Under the pieces are notes generated by a model. The model was given only the letters and a program-made list of their open reading frames with translations. It searched no databases and had not been told where the DNA came from. A stretch of DNA of 64,000 nucleotides. Source: Alishewanella jeotgali KCTC 22429 (GTDB lineage: Bacteria > Pseudomonadota > Gammaproteobacteria > Enterobacterales > Alteromonadaceae). Positions 1-9,326 of the stretch are shown piece after piece (the stretch's first letter is position 1; every line of letters starts with the position of its first letter). The stretch spans positions 1 through 64,000 of the forward strand of contig NZ_AHTH01000002.1 of the NCBI RefSeq assembly GCF_000245735.1. Reading direction: 5' to 3'. A program made the translations under genes and the position numbers.

Positions 1-5
1 ACTCA

Positions 6-34
6 GACTCCGGTACGCCCGCCGTACCGGAGTC
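6..34. terminator. Perfect hairpin at the window edge
   Basis: A 12-bp perfect stem (GACTCCGGTACG paired with CGTACCGGAGTC) closes a 5-nt loop. It is not followed by a clear T tract, so it could be a terminator of a gene lying left of the window or a dispersed palindromic unit. No gene is visible between it and the kinase at 228. Confidence 0.4.
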
Positions 35-227
35 ATTCTGCGATAGCGATAGAACAGATTAAGCCAAACGCAACCAAAGACTTATCACAGCGAGCCGTAG
101 CAACGACATCAACCGCTGCACTTACGACCAGATAAGTCTAAGCACTGTTCAATAAAATACAGCTTTAAGTGACAACCACTGCTCTTTTTGCACCGTATAC
201 CTGAGCTAATGAATCTTAGGAAGTGTT

Positions 228-1538
228 ATGACACAAAACAGCTCAAAGGTCCCTGCACACCGACTTTCCCGTTTTGGTAGCCTGGCTTCGTTAGCCGGCA
301 GGGTCGCAGGTGGAATGTTAGCCGAAGGTGCGCGACAGCTTGTCAAAGGCCAGCTGCCAGCGAAACAGGATTTGTTGTTAACTCCTGGCAATGTTAAACG
401 TGTCGCCGAGCAACTGGCACATCTGCGTGGTGCTGCGATGAAAATAGGCCAGCTATTGTCGATGGATGCCGGCGATCTATTACCGCCAGCGTTGACCGAG
501 ATTCTGGCAAGGCTACGCGCCAGTGCCAACCCCATGCCGGCCAAACAACTCGCTCAGGTTCTGCTGCAGGAGTGGGGGGATAACTGGCAACGGCATTTTG
601 CTGATTTTACCTTTGTGCCTATGGCTGCCGCCTCAATAGGTCAGGTGCACCAGGCTTATCATGACAACGGTAAACGTTTGGCAGTTAAGATCCAGTACCC
701 TGGCGTCAGGCAAAGTATTGATAGTGATGTTGATAACGTGGCAACGCTACTGCGGTTAAGCGGCTTATTACCAAAGGGTGTAGACTACCAAAGCTTACTT
801 GAAGAAGCCAAACAACAGTTAAAGCATGAAGCGGATTATTTATTGGAAGCACGCTATTTAAGCCGCTACGGTCAACTTCTTGCTACCAGCCCTGATTATC
901 AGGTGCCCACTGTTTTTCCGGAGTTGAGTACAGTCAATATTCTGGTGATGAGTTATGTGGAAGGTGCGCATATTGAAAGCCTGGCGCAGGCAAGTCAAGC
1001 TGAACGTGATAGGGTAATGACCTTACTGTTTCAGCTATTATTTCGGGAATTGTTTGAATTTCGCCTGGTGCAAACCGATCCCAATTTTGCCAACTATCTG
1101 TATGACAGTCGTCGGCAACAATTAGTCCTGCTGGATTTTGGCGCTTGTCGCGAATATTCTGCGGATTTTAGTGACGGTTATCGCGCTTTGTTTGGCGCAG
1201 CACTTAAAAATGATAAAGCTAACATTGAAACAGCCTTACAACAGATTGGTTTTTTCAGTCAGCATATTGTCGAATCCCAGAAAGTCGCGGTACTGGAGTT
1301 AGTTGCTTTGGCCTGTGAACCGTTGAAACAGCCGCATGCTTTCGATTTTGGAGCTTCTGATTTAGCCAACCGGCTACGCGAAGCCGGTATGGCCCTCAGC
1401 ATGAAGCAGAACTATTGGCATACGCCGCCAGCAGATGCGATCTTTTTGCACCGAAAAATTGGCGGGCTTTATCTGTTGGCTGCCCGGTTAAAAGCGCGTG
1501 TCAATTTGCAGGCTATATTACACCCTTACCTGGTTTAA
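228..1538 (+). CDS. ABC1/UbiB-family atypical kinase
   Basis: A 436-residue protein of the ABC1/AarF/UbiB family of atypical kinases, which in bacteria support ubiquinone biosynthesis or other isoprenoid-lipid functions. It shows the family KxGQ motif (MKIGQLLSMD, about residues 70-80), the alanine-rich nucleotide loop AAAS (about 131), a VKIQYPGV lysine strand, QTDPNFANYL in the catalytic loop and LDFGAC as the metal-binding DFG equivalent (about 301). The ATG is preceded by AGGAAG at good spacing. It lacks the two C-terminal membrane helices of classical UbiB, so it belongs to the shorter soluble ABC1 group. The gene stands alone and ends at a hairpin terminator. Family assignment is firm; the substrate is unknown. 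Confidence 0.9.
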   Translation: MTQNSSKVPAHRLSRFGSLASLAGRVAGGMLAEGARQLVKGQLPAKQDLLLTPGNVKRVAEQLAHLRGAAMKIGQLLSMDAGDLLPPALTEILARLRASANPMPAKQLAQVLLQEWGDNWQRHFADFTFVPMAAASIGQVHQAYHDNGKRLAVKIQYPGVRQSIDSDVDNVATLLRLSGLLPKGVDYQSLLEEAKQQLKHEADYLLEARYLSRYGQLLATSPDYQVPTVFPELSTVNILVMSYVEGAHIESLAQASQAERDRVMTLLFQLLFRELFEFRLVQTDPNFANYLYDSRRQQLVLLDFGACREYSADFSDGYRALFGAALKNDKANIETALQQIGFFSQHIVESQKVAVLELVALACEPLKQPHAFDFGASDLANRLREAGMALSMKQNYWHTPPADAIFLHRKIGGLYLLAARLKARVNLQAILHPYLV

Positions 1539-1576
1539 GCTAAGCGTAGTAAAGGGAGATAGTGAAGCTCGCTTAC

Positions 1577-1603
1577 AGCGCAGGTGTTCAGCCTGCGCTT
1601 TTG
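1577..1603 (+). terminator. Rho-independent terminator after the ABC1 kinase gene
   Basis: Stem AGCGCAGG/CCTGCGCT with a 7-nt loop, followed by a short T-rich run, 38 nt after the kinase stop. It also sits immediately beyond the end of the convergent peptidase gene. Confidence 0.75.
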
Positions 1604-1613
1604 TTGCCGGGAT

Positions 1614-2987
1614 TTAGCGTACCAAATGCCACATAGTCTGGCGGCCAGCCAGATAAATCACCGTTTTACCGTCAAAGTAGGCGCTTTGCTCCAGTTTGAT
1701 GTGGGCCAGTTGATTTTGCCACTCAGGAATAGCCTGCTTGATATTTCCCTCTATCGCATAGGCAGTATTGGCATAAAGTTTCCAGTCGCCTTGCACTGGC
1801 GTTGGTCCTTGGTTATCCCACATTCCGATGGTGGGCCCCGGAGCATGGCCGAAAAAGCCCAGTGGGTGTGAGTAAGTACTGCTGAGAATGCCGGCAGCCT
1901 GAGCCTTTTGCTGGGTCACTTTTAAAATCTGATTACCGGTACGTCCCGTTATAAACTCCTTTTTCAGAATGTCCTGCCAGCGGTTGCCGGTCGCCAGCGC
2001 GGCTTTTAATCCTGCAGGAGCATCCTCCTCATCGGTCTTGAGCACATAGGCCATTTCCTGGGTGTCGCTACACAGCTTTAGATAACAGATCCCAACGTCA
2101 GTATGCAGAATATCACCACGTTGAATAACGCCGGACTCGCCGCAAAATGCCGTATCTTTATCACAAGGTGTGCCAGGGCGCTGTAAGCTGACATAAGGCA
2201 TAAACCAGATCGGTAATTGCAACTCACTAAAACGCTCACGCAGATACCAGGCGACATCTTCAGTGGTGGTTACACCAGGCGTAATGACCCGGCTACTAAA
2301 GCCCTCGGCAATGACGCCACGGGCAATGCCGATAATATGCGGATAGACAGCCAATTCAGTAGCAGTACGTTGTTCTAACCAACGCACCACCAGATTTTCC
2401 GCAGGCACCAGGCGACTTTGGTAAGCCTGTGGTAAAACTTCTTTTAAGCGGCTATGCAGGGCCGAGGTTAAACCATCCGCCACCGGCCATTCTTTTGAGA
2501 CGTTAATACCAATTGTTTTTGGATCTTTGCTGACAATTAAATCAGCCAACGCCTGCCACTGCTCATCGAGGCTGCCGCCTTGCCAGGCCGCAGTGTAGGG
2601 CGCGCCCAACGGGTAGCGGTTTACCGTGAGTTTTTCGATAGTACCATCAGCCAAGCGATTAAAAACCAGCATAGTGGTGCGCCTGGCGGCAAAGCTGGGT
2701 TGGGGCACCAGCGTAAAATACACCGGATCTTCGGCCTTTTCGCGATTAAGTACCAACCACATATCCAGGTTTTGTTCTACCATCAGCTGTGGCAAGAGTT
2801 GCTCTAACCGCTCTGTAAGCATCGCGTTTTCCGGAGCAATACGCTCCCGCTGCGGTAGCACCGCAAAATCTGCAGCGCTATTAATATAGCGCCCCTGACT
2901 AAAGCTTGCTTCGGCGGCGACATGCAAGGGGTGGCAGATAAGTAAAGGCAGGCAGCATTTTAAAATTAAACGAATTTTATGCTTCAT
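1614..2987 (-). CDS. Exported M24-family (Xaa-Pro-type) metallopeptidase
   Basis: A 457-residue protein with an N-terminal signal peptide (positively charged start, hydrophobic LILKCCLPLLICHPLHVAA, likely cleavage after VAA or AEA), so it is probably periplasmic. The C-terminal half has the pita-bread M24 fold: metal ligands are visible in LHTDVGICY, in the histidine-rich SHPLGFFGHAPG segment, in AIEGN and in the final KLEQSAYF stretch. The N-terminal domain resembles a creatinase/prolidase N domain. Family members remove N-terminal residues before proline, but the substrate here is not shown. It converges on the upstream ABC1 gene. Confidence 0.85.
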   Translation of the reverse strand: MKHKIRLILKCCLPLLICHPLHVAAEASFSQGRYINSAADFAVLPQRERIAPENAMLTERLEQLLPQLMVEQNLDMWLVLNREKAEDPVYFTLVPQPSFAARRTTMLVFNRLADGTIEKLTVNRYPLGAPYTAAWQGGSLDEQWQALADLIVSKDPKTIGINVSKEWPVADGLTSALHSRLKEVLPQAYQSRLVPAENLVVRWLEQRTATELAVYPHIIGIARGVIAEGFSSRVITPGVTTTEDVAWYLRERFSELQLPIWFMPYVSLQRPGTPCDKDTAFCGESGVIQRGDILHTDVGICYLKLCSDTQEMAYVLKTDEEDAPAGLKAALATGNRWQDILKKEFITGRTGNQILKVTQQKAQAAGILSSTYSHPLGFFGHAPGPTIGMWDNQGPTPVQGDWKLYANTAYAIEGNIKQAIPEWQNQLAHIKLEQSAYFDGKTVIYLAGRQTMWHLVR

Positions 2988-3074
2988 ATAGTTTATTCTT
3001 CGTAGATGTGGTTTTAGTTATTGGGTCTTAGGTTATTCGCGTTGGCTGCAACAAGAGTTGCCGCCGACGGGCGA

Positions 3075-4697
3075 TTAAATACGAAACTTCTGTACCAGTA
3101 TATGCAGTTGTTCCGCCAGCTTTGCCAGCTCATTGCTCGAGGCACTGGTTTGATTAGCGCCGGATGATGTTTGCAATGAAAGATCTCGGATATTCACCAG
3201 GTTCTTGTCAACTTCCCGCGCTACAGTAGCTTGTTGTTCTGCAGCACTGGCGATGGTGAGGTTTTGTTCATTGATCTGCAGTACCGAAGCAGCAATTTGT
3301 TCCAGGGCTGCGCCGGCTTCGTGTGCAATTTGCCGGGTGCGATCGGCTTTTTCGGCACTAACGCTGATGGCTTTAACGGTATTACTGGTTTCCGCCTGAA
3401 TGGCATGCATCATACTTTCAATTTCTTTCGTCGACTCCTGTGTTCGATGCGCCAATGCCCGTACCTCGTCGGCGACAACGGCAAACCCCCGGCCTGAATC
3501 ACCTGCTCTGGCGGCCTCTATAGCCGCGTTCAAAGCTAATAGGTTAGTTTGTTCTGCGATAGCACGAATGACATCAAGGACTCTGCTGATACTGGTTACC
3601 CGCTCAGCCAGAGTTTGTACACCCTGGTGGGTATTGGTAATTTCATGCTCAAGTTCGGCAACAGTCGCGATGGTATGTTTGACCTTGTCCCGGCCAGATT
3701 TCGCCTGTTCCTCAGCAAGCTCTGAGTTCTGTGATGTTGCGGCAGCGTTACGGGCTACTTCTTCAACAGCAGTGGTAAGTTCGGTAACTGCAGTAGCGGC
3801 TTGCTCTAGTTCATCACTTTGTTGGTGGAGTACCCGGGTTGATTGCTCAGTAACAACTCTGAGTTCTTCTGCTGTTGTTGATAGCTGATTCGATGAATCA
3901 TTAATGGCAACAATAGTGTGCTTCAGCTGTTGTTGCATCTGTACTAACGCGCGGATCATCGCCGCCATTTCATCGCGGCTCTGGTCATCAAAGTGTTGTG
4001 TCAGATCGCCTTTAGCGATTGTTTCGGTAGCACTCAGAGCCTGATTGATCGGTTGTAATAAACTGCGACTAAACACGAACGCAAAGAGGGCGACTAAACC
4101 AACCGCAATAACGATCGCTGTGATCATCATGGTATTGGCCTGGTTGATAATGCTATACACATCCGTGCCAGCAGCCTCCGCCCGTGTTTGTTGATAGCGC
4201 CCAAGTTGATTGAGAGCATCCGTGACCTGAAACCCCAGCTCAGTGAAGCCCTCATGCCGAAAACTGTCTGCGCGAGCAAAATCACCAGCGCGGACAAACT
4301 CCATCAGCCGCGCGTGCTGTACATCATAATTTCTCTTGCCGGTCATCACGGCCTCGAGCATTTGCCGACCCTCTGCGGACTCGACCAAGCGCCGCATCTT
4401 TTCATAACTAGCATTAAAGCTTTGCTCTAACTCAGTTAACTGTGTAAGGGCTTGTTGTCTGGCTTGTGGGTTGGGAGCGTAGATTGCATTGAGGGTATGC
4501 AGGCGGGTAAGTAAAAAGTCGCGCCTTAGCTCGCCAACGGTGATAGCTGCAGGAACTCTGCGCTCAACCAGGGTTCCAACCACTTGACCTGTCTGATGAA
4601 ATTGACTAATGGCGATAATGCCGAGAATTAAGGTAATAAGCCCCAGTAATGCAAAAGCCAGTGTTGCGCGAAGTCCAATTTTGAGTTGTCTTACCAT
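3075..4697 (-). CDS. Methyl-accepting chemotaxis protein
   Basis: A 540-residue inner-membrane chemoreceptor. In order: TM1 near residues 10-30, a periplasmic helical ligand-binding region of about 155 residues (four-helix-bundle type), TM2 near 187-208 ([20 protein letters not shown]), a HAMP linker and a long cytoplasmic coiled coil. The signalling tip has the highly conserved [15 protein letters not shown] and [15 protein letters not shown] motifs. The ATG at 4697 has GGAGGG 6-7 nt upstream; an earlier TTG at 4712 would include the ribosome site and is rejected. No C-terminal CheR-binding pentapeptide is seen. The ligand is unknown. Confidence 0.93.
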   Translation of the reverse strand: MVRQLKIGLRATLAFALLGLITLILGIIAISQFHQTGQVVGTLVERRVPAAITVGELRRDFLLTRLHTLNAIYAPNPQARQQALTQLTELEQSFNASYEKMRRLVESAEGRQMLEAVMTGKRNYDVQHARLMEFVRAGDFARADSFRHEGFTELGFQVTDALNQLGRYQQTRAEAAGTDVYSIINQANTMMITAIVIAVGLVALFAFVFSRSLLQPINQALSATETIAKGDLTQHFDDQSRDEMAAMIRALVQMQQQLKHTIVAINDSSNQLSTTAEELRVVTEQSTRVLHQQSDELEQAATAVTELTTAVEEVARNAAATSQNSELAEEQAKSGRDKVKHTIATVAELEHEITNTHQGVQTLAERVTSISRVLDVIRAIAEQTNLLALNAAIEAARAGDSGRGFAVVADEVRALAHRTQESTKEIESMMHAIQAETSNTVKAISVSAEKADRTRQIAHEAGAALEQIAASVLQINEQNLTIASAAEQQATVAREVDKNLVNIRDLSLQTSSGANQTSASSNELAKLAEQLHILVQKFRI

Positions 4698-4915
4698 GGT
4701 GGTTCCCTCCAAACTTATATAGTGGTAGAAGTTATAGCAGGGTGTTACCAGAAGCTCAATTTTTTACCGTTTGCCAGTAAGATAATTGCGACCAACTTTT
4801 TATGACATCATCTTGAGTTGGTTTGGCATGTTAATTATTTAGAAAGTATGGAGAATTTTGCGAAGCCAGTTATCATGGCATTGACAGCTATTTTATTGTA
4901 AAGGACATTCAAAGC

Positions 4916-6574
4916 GTGATTGAATTATCAAATTTCGGCTACTTGCTGCTTAGTGTGCTGGCTTTACTGGCCGCTACGCTCGGTTACTTATTGGCCAGCG
5001 TTAAGCTGCGGCAAAAACTGGGGCAGCTTGCCACCGAATTAGCAACTCAGCAGCAAATAAGTCAGACGAGTCAGCAGCAACTTGAACAGCTACAACTGAG
5101 CCATCAAACAACGCAGATGCAACTACAGCAGCTGCAACTGGCCGATACGAAAAATACTGAGAAGTTACATTTTAGCGAAACCACTAACCAACGTGTTCAG
5201 CAAGAACTGGTGCAAGCGCAACTTGAGGTTAAACAGTTATTGCAGAAGTTGGAGCAACAAACTGGTTTTACGCATGAACAACAGCAACAGAACCAGCGTC
5301 TTAGCGCACAGCTTGAAGAAAGCGCTAAGCAGTTGGTGCTGCGCAGTTCAGAATTGGAGCAGATGCGTAGCGCCCGCGAGCAGCTGCAACAGGAATATCA
5401 TCATCTCTCAAACCGTTATACACAGCTGAAAACCGAGCTCGATGAGCGTGAAGCCAGCCATCAGCGGGAACTGGTTAACTTCGAAAAACAAAAACAAAGC
5501 CTGGTGGAGCAGTTTAAAGCCTTGTCTAACGAGATCCTGGACGCAAAAGCACAGAGTCTGCAGGAGACCAGCAAGCTAAGCTTAAATGCGATGTTAAGTC
5601 CGTTTCAGCAATCAATTGAAGCTTTTAAAAAAGAAGTGCAGGATATCCATCACCGCGAAACCACGGCACAGGGTGAGCTGAAAAAAGAGTTGGCATCGTT
5701 AAAAGAGCTGAATCAGCATATCACCAAAGAAGCGCATGAGTTATCTACCGCACTGCGGGGGCAGAAGAAGTTGCAGGGCAACTGGGGCGAACTGGTACTG
5801 GAAAATGTGCTGGATCGCTCCGGCTTGCAGCCGGGTAAGGACTATCAGCGAGAGGTCAGTTTTAGTACCGACGACGGCAAATTCCGCCCCGATGCGATAG
5901 TATACCTGCCACAAAATAAGCATTTGGTAATTGATGCTAAGGTGTCACTCAACGCCTATACCCGTTATGTTAACGCCGAACAGGAGCTTGAGCGGCAACA
6001 AGCCTTAAAAGAGCATGTGCAGGCGGTGGCTAGCCGGATCAAGGAGTTGTCGGCGAAAGACTACTTCCGTTTGCCGGGTTTAAACTCGCCGGATATGGTG
6101 TTTATGTTTATCCCGATTGAATCGGCTTTTGTTGAAGCCCTGAAGGCGGATGAAAGCCTGTTTCAGCAAGCCATCGAAAATAATATTCTGGTGGCGACAC
6201 CCACTACCTTGCTAACCAGCCTGAATATTGTGCGTCAGCTGTGGCGCTATGAAGATCAGAACAAGCATACTGCGGCTCTGGCCGACAAAGCCGAAGCGGT
6301 ATTTAAAAAGCTGAACAGCTTTTTGGGGAACTTTGAAAAAATTAAACGTGGGCTCGACAGCGCTGGCGCGGCCTATTTGGCGGCTGAAAACCAACTGGTT
6401 AGTGGTCGTGGTAATCTGGTAAAACAGGTAGCCGATTTTAAAAATCTGGCACCCGCGATCAAGGCTGAGCTGCCACAGTATTTTGTCGAAAAAGCTGAGC
6501 TTGAGATTGATTTTATTGCTGCAAGCGACGGCGATAAACCACAACCTTTACCTTCGGAGTTTGCTGATGACTGA
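4916..6574 (+). CDS. rmuC: RmuC-family DNA recombination protein, core copy
   Basis: A 552-residue RmuC protein. One N-terminal membrane helix (residues 8-27) is followed by a long glutamine-rich coiled coil (about 30-200) and the conserved RmuC nuclease-like domain (about 260-520) with [26 protein letters not shown] and [12 protein letters not shown], the last matching a PD-(D/E)XK core. RmuC limits inversions and short-repeat rearrangements in E. coli. The start is GTG. It overlaps the downstream deaminase by 8 nt, so the pair is translationally coupled. A second RmuC lies inside the restriction operon at 52743; the two are very similar from the [14 protein letters not shown] segment onward but differ in the N-terminal coil. 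Confidence 0.92.
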   Translation: MIELSNFGYLLLSVLALLAATLGYLLASVKLRQKLGQLATELATQQQISQTSQQQLEQLQLSHQTTQMQLQQLQLADTKNTEKLHFSETTNQRVQQELVQAQLEVKQLLQKLEQQTGFTHEQQQQNQRLSAQLEESAKQLVLRSSELEQMRSAREQLQQEYHHLSNRYTQLKTELDEREASHQRELVNFEKQKQSLVEQFKALSNEILDAKAQSLQETSKLSLNAMLSPFQQSIEAFKKEVQDIHHRETTAQGELKKELASLKELNQHITKEAHELSTALRGQKKLQGNWGELVLENVLDRSGLQPGKDYQREVSFSTDDGKFRPDAIVYLPQNKHLVIDAKVSLNAYTRYVNAEQELERQQALKEHVQAVASRIKELSAKDYFRLPGLNSPDMVFMFIPIESAFVEALKADESLFQQAIENNILVATPTTLLTSLNIVRQLWRYEDQNKHTAALADKAEAVFKKLNSFLGNFEKIKRGLDSAGAAYLAAENQLVSGRGNLVKQVADFKNLAPAIKAELPQYFVEKAELEIDFIAASDGDKPQPLPSEFADD

Positions 6575-7157
6575 GCCCCAGGTTGAAATAAAACTCTTTT
6601 CTGCCAGCACCCCGCTAAATGATGCAGTATTGCGTACACTGGCTCATTTGCCGACCCGTAGCTTAGGGTTGCTTGTAGCCGACGAGTTCTGGTGCCGGTT
6701 ATCTGATGCCGATTTGATGCGCATTGCGGTGTTACTGGCCGAGAAAAGCTACCTCGAAGGTGGCTGTCCGATTGGCGCTGTAATTATCGACAACGCCAGC
6801 CGTCGCATTGTCGGCAAGGGCCATAATACGCTGGTGCAGGAAAGCCATCCTTATAATCATGGCGAAACATCAGCCATTCGGGATGCTGGCCGCATCGACT
6901 TTAGTCAAACCACACTTTTTACCTCACTTAGCCCTTGTAATATCTGTACGGCGCTGTTGATTAACCGCGGTTTTAACCGGGTGGTGGTTGGCGATGTCAG
7001 CAGTGCTGGCGGCAATGAGCAAACGCTAAGCAATCACGGTGTTGCGGTCAAGGTGCTTGAAGATAGCAAAGGTGTAGCGCTGTATCAGCAGTTCCGGCGT
7101 GAGCAACCAGAGTTAGAGCGTGAAGACTGGCTTGGCCTGCGGCAGAACAAAGACTAA
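6567..7157 (+). CDS. Cytidine/guanine-type nucleoside deaminase
   Basis: A 196-residue zinc deaminase. The zinc site is visible as the HGE motif (YNHGETSAI, catalytic glutamate) and the PCNIC motif (SLSPCNICTALL), which together give His plus two Cys ligands. This is the cytidine/deoxycytidylate deaminase superfamily; the length and the GAVIIDNASRRIVGKGHN strand resemble cytosine/guanine deaminases, but the base cannot be set from motifs. The start ATG lies inside the rmuC stop region (overlap of 8 nt); the longer upstream frame runs inside rmuC and is rejected. It ends at a hairpin shared with the convergent transglycosylase gene. Confidence 0.88.
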   Translation: MTEPQVEIKLFSASTPLNDAVLRTLAHLPTRSLGLLVADEFWCRLSDADLMRIAVLLAEKSYLEGGCPIGAVIIDNASRRIVGKGHNTLVQESHPYNHGETSAIRDAGRIDFSQTTLFTSLSPCNICTALLINRGFNRVVVGDVSSAGGNEQTLSNHGVAVKVLEDSKGVALYQQFRREQPELEREDWLGLRQNKD

Positions 7158-7167
7158 ATCAGAGGCT

Positions 7168-7200
7168 GCACAGTATGGTTATACCCGAACCATACCGTGC
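7168..7200. terminator. Hairpin between convergent genes
   Basis: A 13-bp stem with one mismatch (GCACAGTATGGTT against AACCATACCGTGC) and a 7-nt loop, located between the stops of the deaminase gene and the convergent transglycosylase gene. It probably ends transcription from both sides. Confidence 0.6.
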
Positions 7201-7212
7201 GCTAAAAGTCTG

Positions 7213-8349
7213 CTATGGTAAGGATGTAAGCGTTTGTTGCAGCGCCGGGAACAGCCCTGGGCTCTTCTTCGATTGTAAAAGCTGCTGCGCAATACGAATA
7301 TCTGCTGTGTAGTAAAGCGATGCAAAACCCAGCCGGTTGCGGCCTAAGTTGTGAAACACCATGCCAAAGGCAATGTCACCGGCGCTGAATTGTTGGTGAT
7401 TGGCAGCAAAATAACTGGCTGGCCGACTAAGTTCTTCGTCGACCAGTAACGAGCGTACCCGACCTGGCCCACCATGATAAGCCTGGATCAGCAGCAGGCG
7501 ATAAATTTGCTCCTGCTTGTCTTCCGGCAAATGCCCAAATTTTGCCACAAACACCGGCTGTAGCATGCGATGGTTACGTTCAAACAGCCAGAGTGCGCAA
7601 TCCACCTGAGCAATGCGGTGTAAATGCTTATTTGCCGGTACGCCACAATCTTTTAGGGCGGTTGGGGTAAGCTGTAAAATACCCCGGGCATTGGCTTTGG
7701 ATTTGGCTTCACGCACACCGCCGCTTTCGATAATCAGCATCCCCGCCAGATCCGGTAACAGGTTGGGGGGCAGTGTAATCTTCTTTTGCTGCACCCGGCG
7801 GTTGTAGACGGTTTGTAATACCTCATGCAGCGACGCCTGCTTCTTTGGCGTGCCGACCGAAATACCCTGCCAATTGCCAGACAGTCGACCATCCGGATGT
7901 TCACCCAGATAGCGGGCTATTGCGAGTGGTAAATCAACATAGGGTTGATGACAGCGAATGGCAAAGGGGTAACCGACGGTATTGCTGTTGCCGGCAACAT
8001 AGGCCGGTACCAGGCCTTGCTGCGCCAGTTGCTGTCGGCTTTGATTTAATCGCTGCTGCGTTTGCAAAGAATTATCGGCATCTTCGACGTATTTTAAAAA
8101 GTTACCGCGCATATCGAACAACACATGACGCTTTTGCTCGGTACAGTAGCCAGAGCGGGTCAGGATCCAGCGCCGTACATTCATCATATTGTCGTAAACG
8201 CCCTGGCTATCATCAAAGGCCTTGGTACGGACCACATCGGTCCAGCTCTGAAAGGCCGCACCCTGTGCCAGGGAGGCCGGCGTAAAAAGCGACCATACCA
8301 GTCCTGCCAGGACCAGTGGCACATTATTGCGACGAGAGAAGAGTGCCAT
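7213..8349 (-). CDS. Periplasmic lytic transglycosylase (SLT domain)
   Basis: A 378-residue exported protein. The signal peptide covers about the first 28 residues (MALFSRRNN then a hydrophobic segment ending ASLAQG). The C-terminal half has the lysozyme-like SLT fold: the IIESGGVREAKSK segment carries the catalytic glutamate (near residue 208), followed by ARGILQLTP and, later, AYHGGPGRV. It would cleave peptidoglycan glycan strands to 1,6-anhydro products. ATG 8349 has GGAG 7 nt upstream; the ATG 60 nt further upstream would bury the signal peptide and is rejected. Confidence 0.88.
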   Translation of the reverse strand: MALFSRRNNVPLVLAGLVWSLFTPASLAQGAAFQSWTDVVRTKAFDDSQGVYDNMMNVRRWILTRSGYCTEQKRHVLFDMRGNFLKYVEDADNSLQTQQRLNQSRQQLAQQGLVPAYVAGNSNTVGYPFAIRCHQPYVDLPLAIARYLGEHPDGRLSGNWQGISVGTPKKQASLHEVLQTVYNRRVQQKKITLPPNLLPDLAGMLIIESGGVREAKSKANARGILQLTPTALKDCGVPANKHLHRIAQVDCALWLFERNHRMLQPVFVAKFGHLPEDKQEQIYRLLLIQAYHGGPGRVRSLLVDEELSRPASYFAANHQQFSAGDIAFGMVFHNLGRNRLGFASLYYTADIRIAQQLLQSKKSPGLFPALQQTLTSLP

Positions 8350-8549
8350 GCAAACTCCGCGAGCTGTTGCTATTTCGCTGAATAGTATTACTGAATGATA
8401 GCTGAACACAATACGGCATTAGGATGAGAGGCCGACTTTTTTACAGGTTGGAGCAGTGCGTTCTGTAATTGCTGTTCGCGCGGCAGCCAACCAATCCAAA
8501 GCGCCGCGACAACGTATAAGAGCGTAATGTCGTGAAGAAGGATGATGCG

Positions 8550-9179
8550 GTGAAAATTATTGTTAGCCTGGTTGTGGCGTTGTGTTTAGCCGCCTGTTCA
8601 GTGGTGGGGCGCAGTGAGGTAGAGATTGCGCCTTATCAGGTGCTTAAGGCCGATAGTAGCCTGGACATCGAAGTTCGCCGTTACGAGCCCATGGTGCTAG
8701 TGTCGACCAGTATGGCCGGCGATGGCAGAAATAACTCTTTTCGAAAATTATTCCGTTACATCTCGGGTGATAATGCCGGCAGCAACAATATTGCGATGAC
8801 AGCACCGGTGTTGATGGCAGGAGAGTCAGTAAACCAGGGTACGAAAATTGCCATGACTGCGCCGGTATTTATGTCGGGAGCTAAGAGTGAGCCGCGGATG
8901 GCCTTTGTTATGCCAAAGCACTTTACTCTCGACAGCACACCCAAGCCGACCAACCCAGATCTGCTGGTTGAGGAGGTACGCGACTATACAGTAGCCGCTA
9001 TTCGCTTCAGTGGCACTTTATCACAGCGCAATGTGCAGCGTTACAGTCAGCAATTGCAGCAATGGATTACCGCCAATGGCCTTACTGCAGTTAGCGAACC
9101 TGTTGCCGCCGGATATAACGGGCCTTTAACGCTGCCAATGCTCAGGCGGAATGAGATTTTGATCGAAATCACGCAGTAA
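8550..9179 (+). CDS. SOUL-family heme-binding lipoprotein
   Basis: A 209-residue protein of the SOUL/HBP heme-binding family, recognised from EVRRYEPMVLVST, FRKLFRYISGDNAG, the repeated IAMTAPV motifs and the C-terminal region ending in LRRNEILIEI. A signal peptide with lipobox LCLAAC predicts lipidation at Cys14, so it is probably periplasmic and membrane-anchored. The GTG at 8550 is chosen because AAGAAGGA lies 7 nt before it and it places the signal peptide at the N terminus; a GTG 18 nt upstream is in frame. Its physiological ligand is unknown. Confidence 0.88.
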   Translation: MKIIVSLVVALCLAACSVVGRSEVEIAPYQVLKADSSLDIEVRRYEPMVLVSTSMAGDGRNNSFRKLFRYISGDNAGSNNIAMTAPVLMAGESVNQGTKIAMTAPVFMSGAKSEPRMAFVMPKHFTLDSTPKPTNPDLLVEEVRDYTVAAIRFSGTLSQRNVQRYSQQLQQWITANGLTAVSEPVAAGYNGPLTLPMLRRNEILIEITQ

Positions 9180-9326
9180 GCATCCGGTTTAGCTGCTGTT
9201 TGGACAAGAGACTTTCAGCGCATTGATTTACAGCATAGTTAAGGCAATCAATATGTTGTATTAATAGCAATATAGTTAAATTGAACTTATATTGTATGTG
9301 GGATTAGCTGTTTGGTTGTCGCTGTG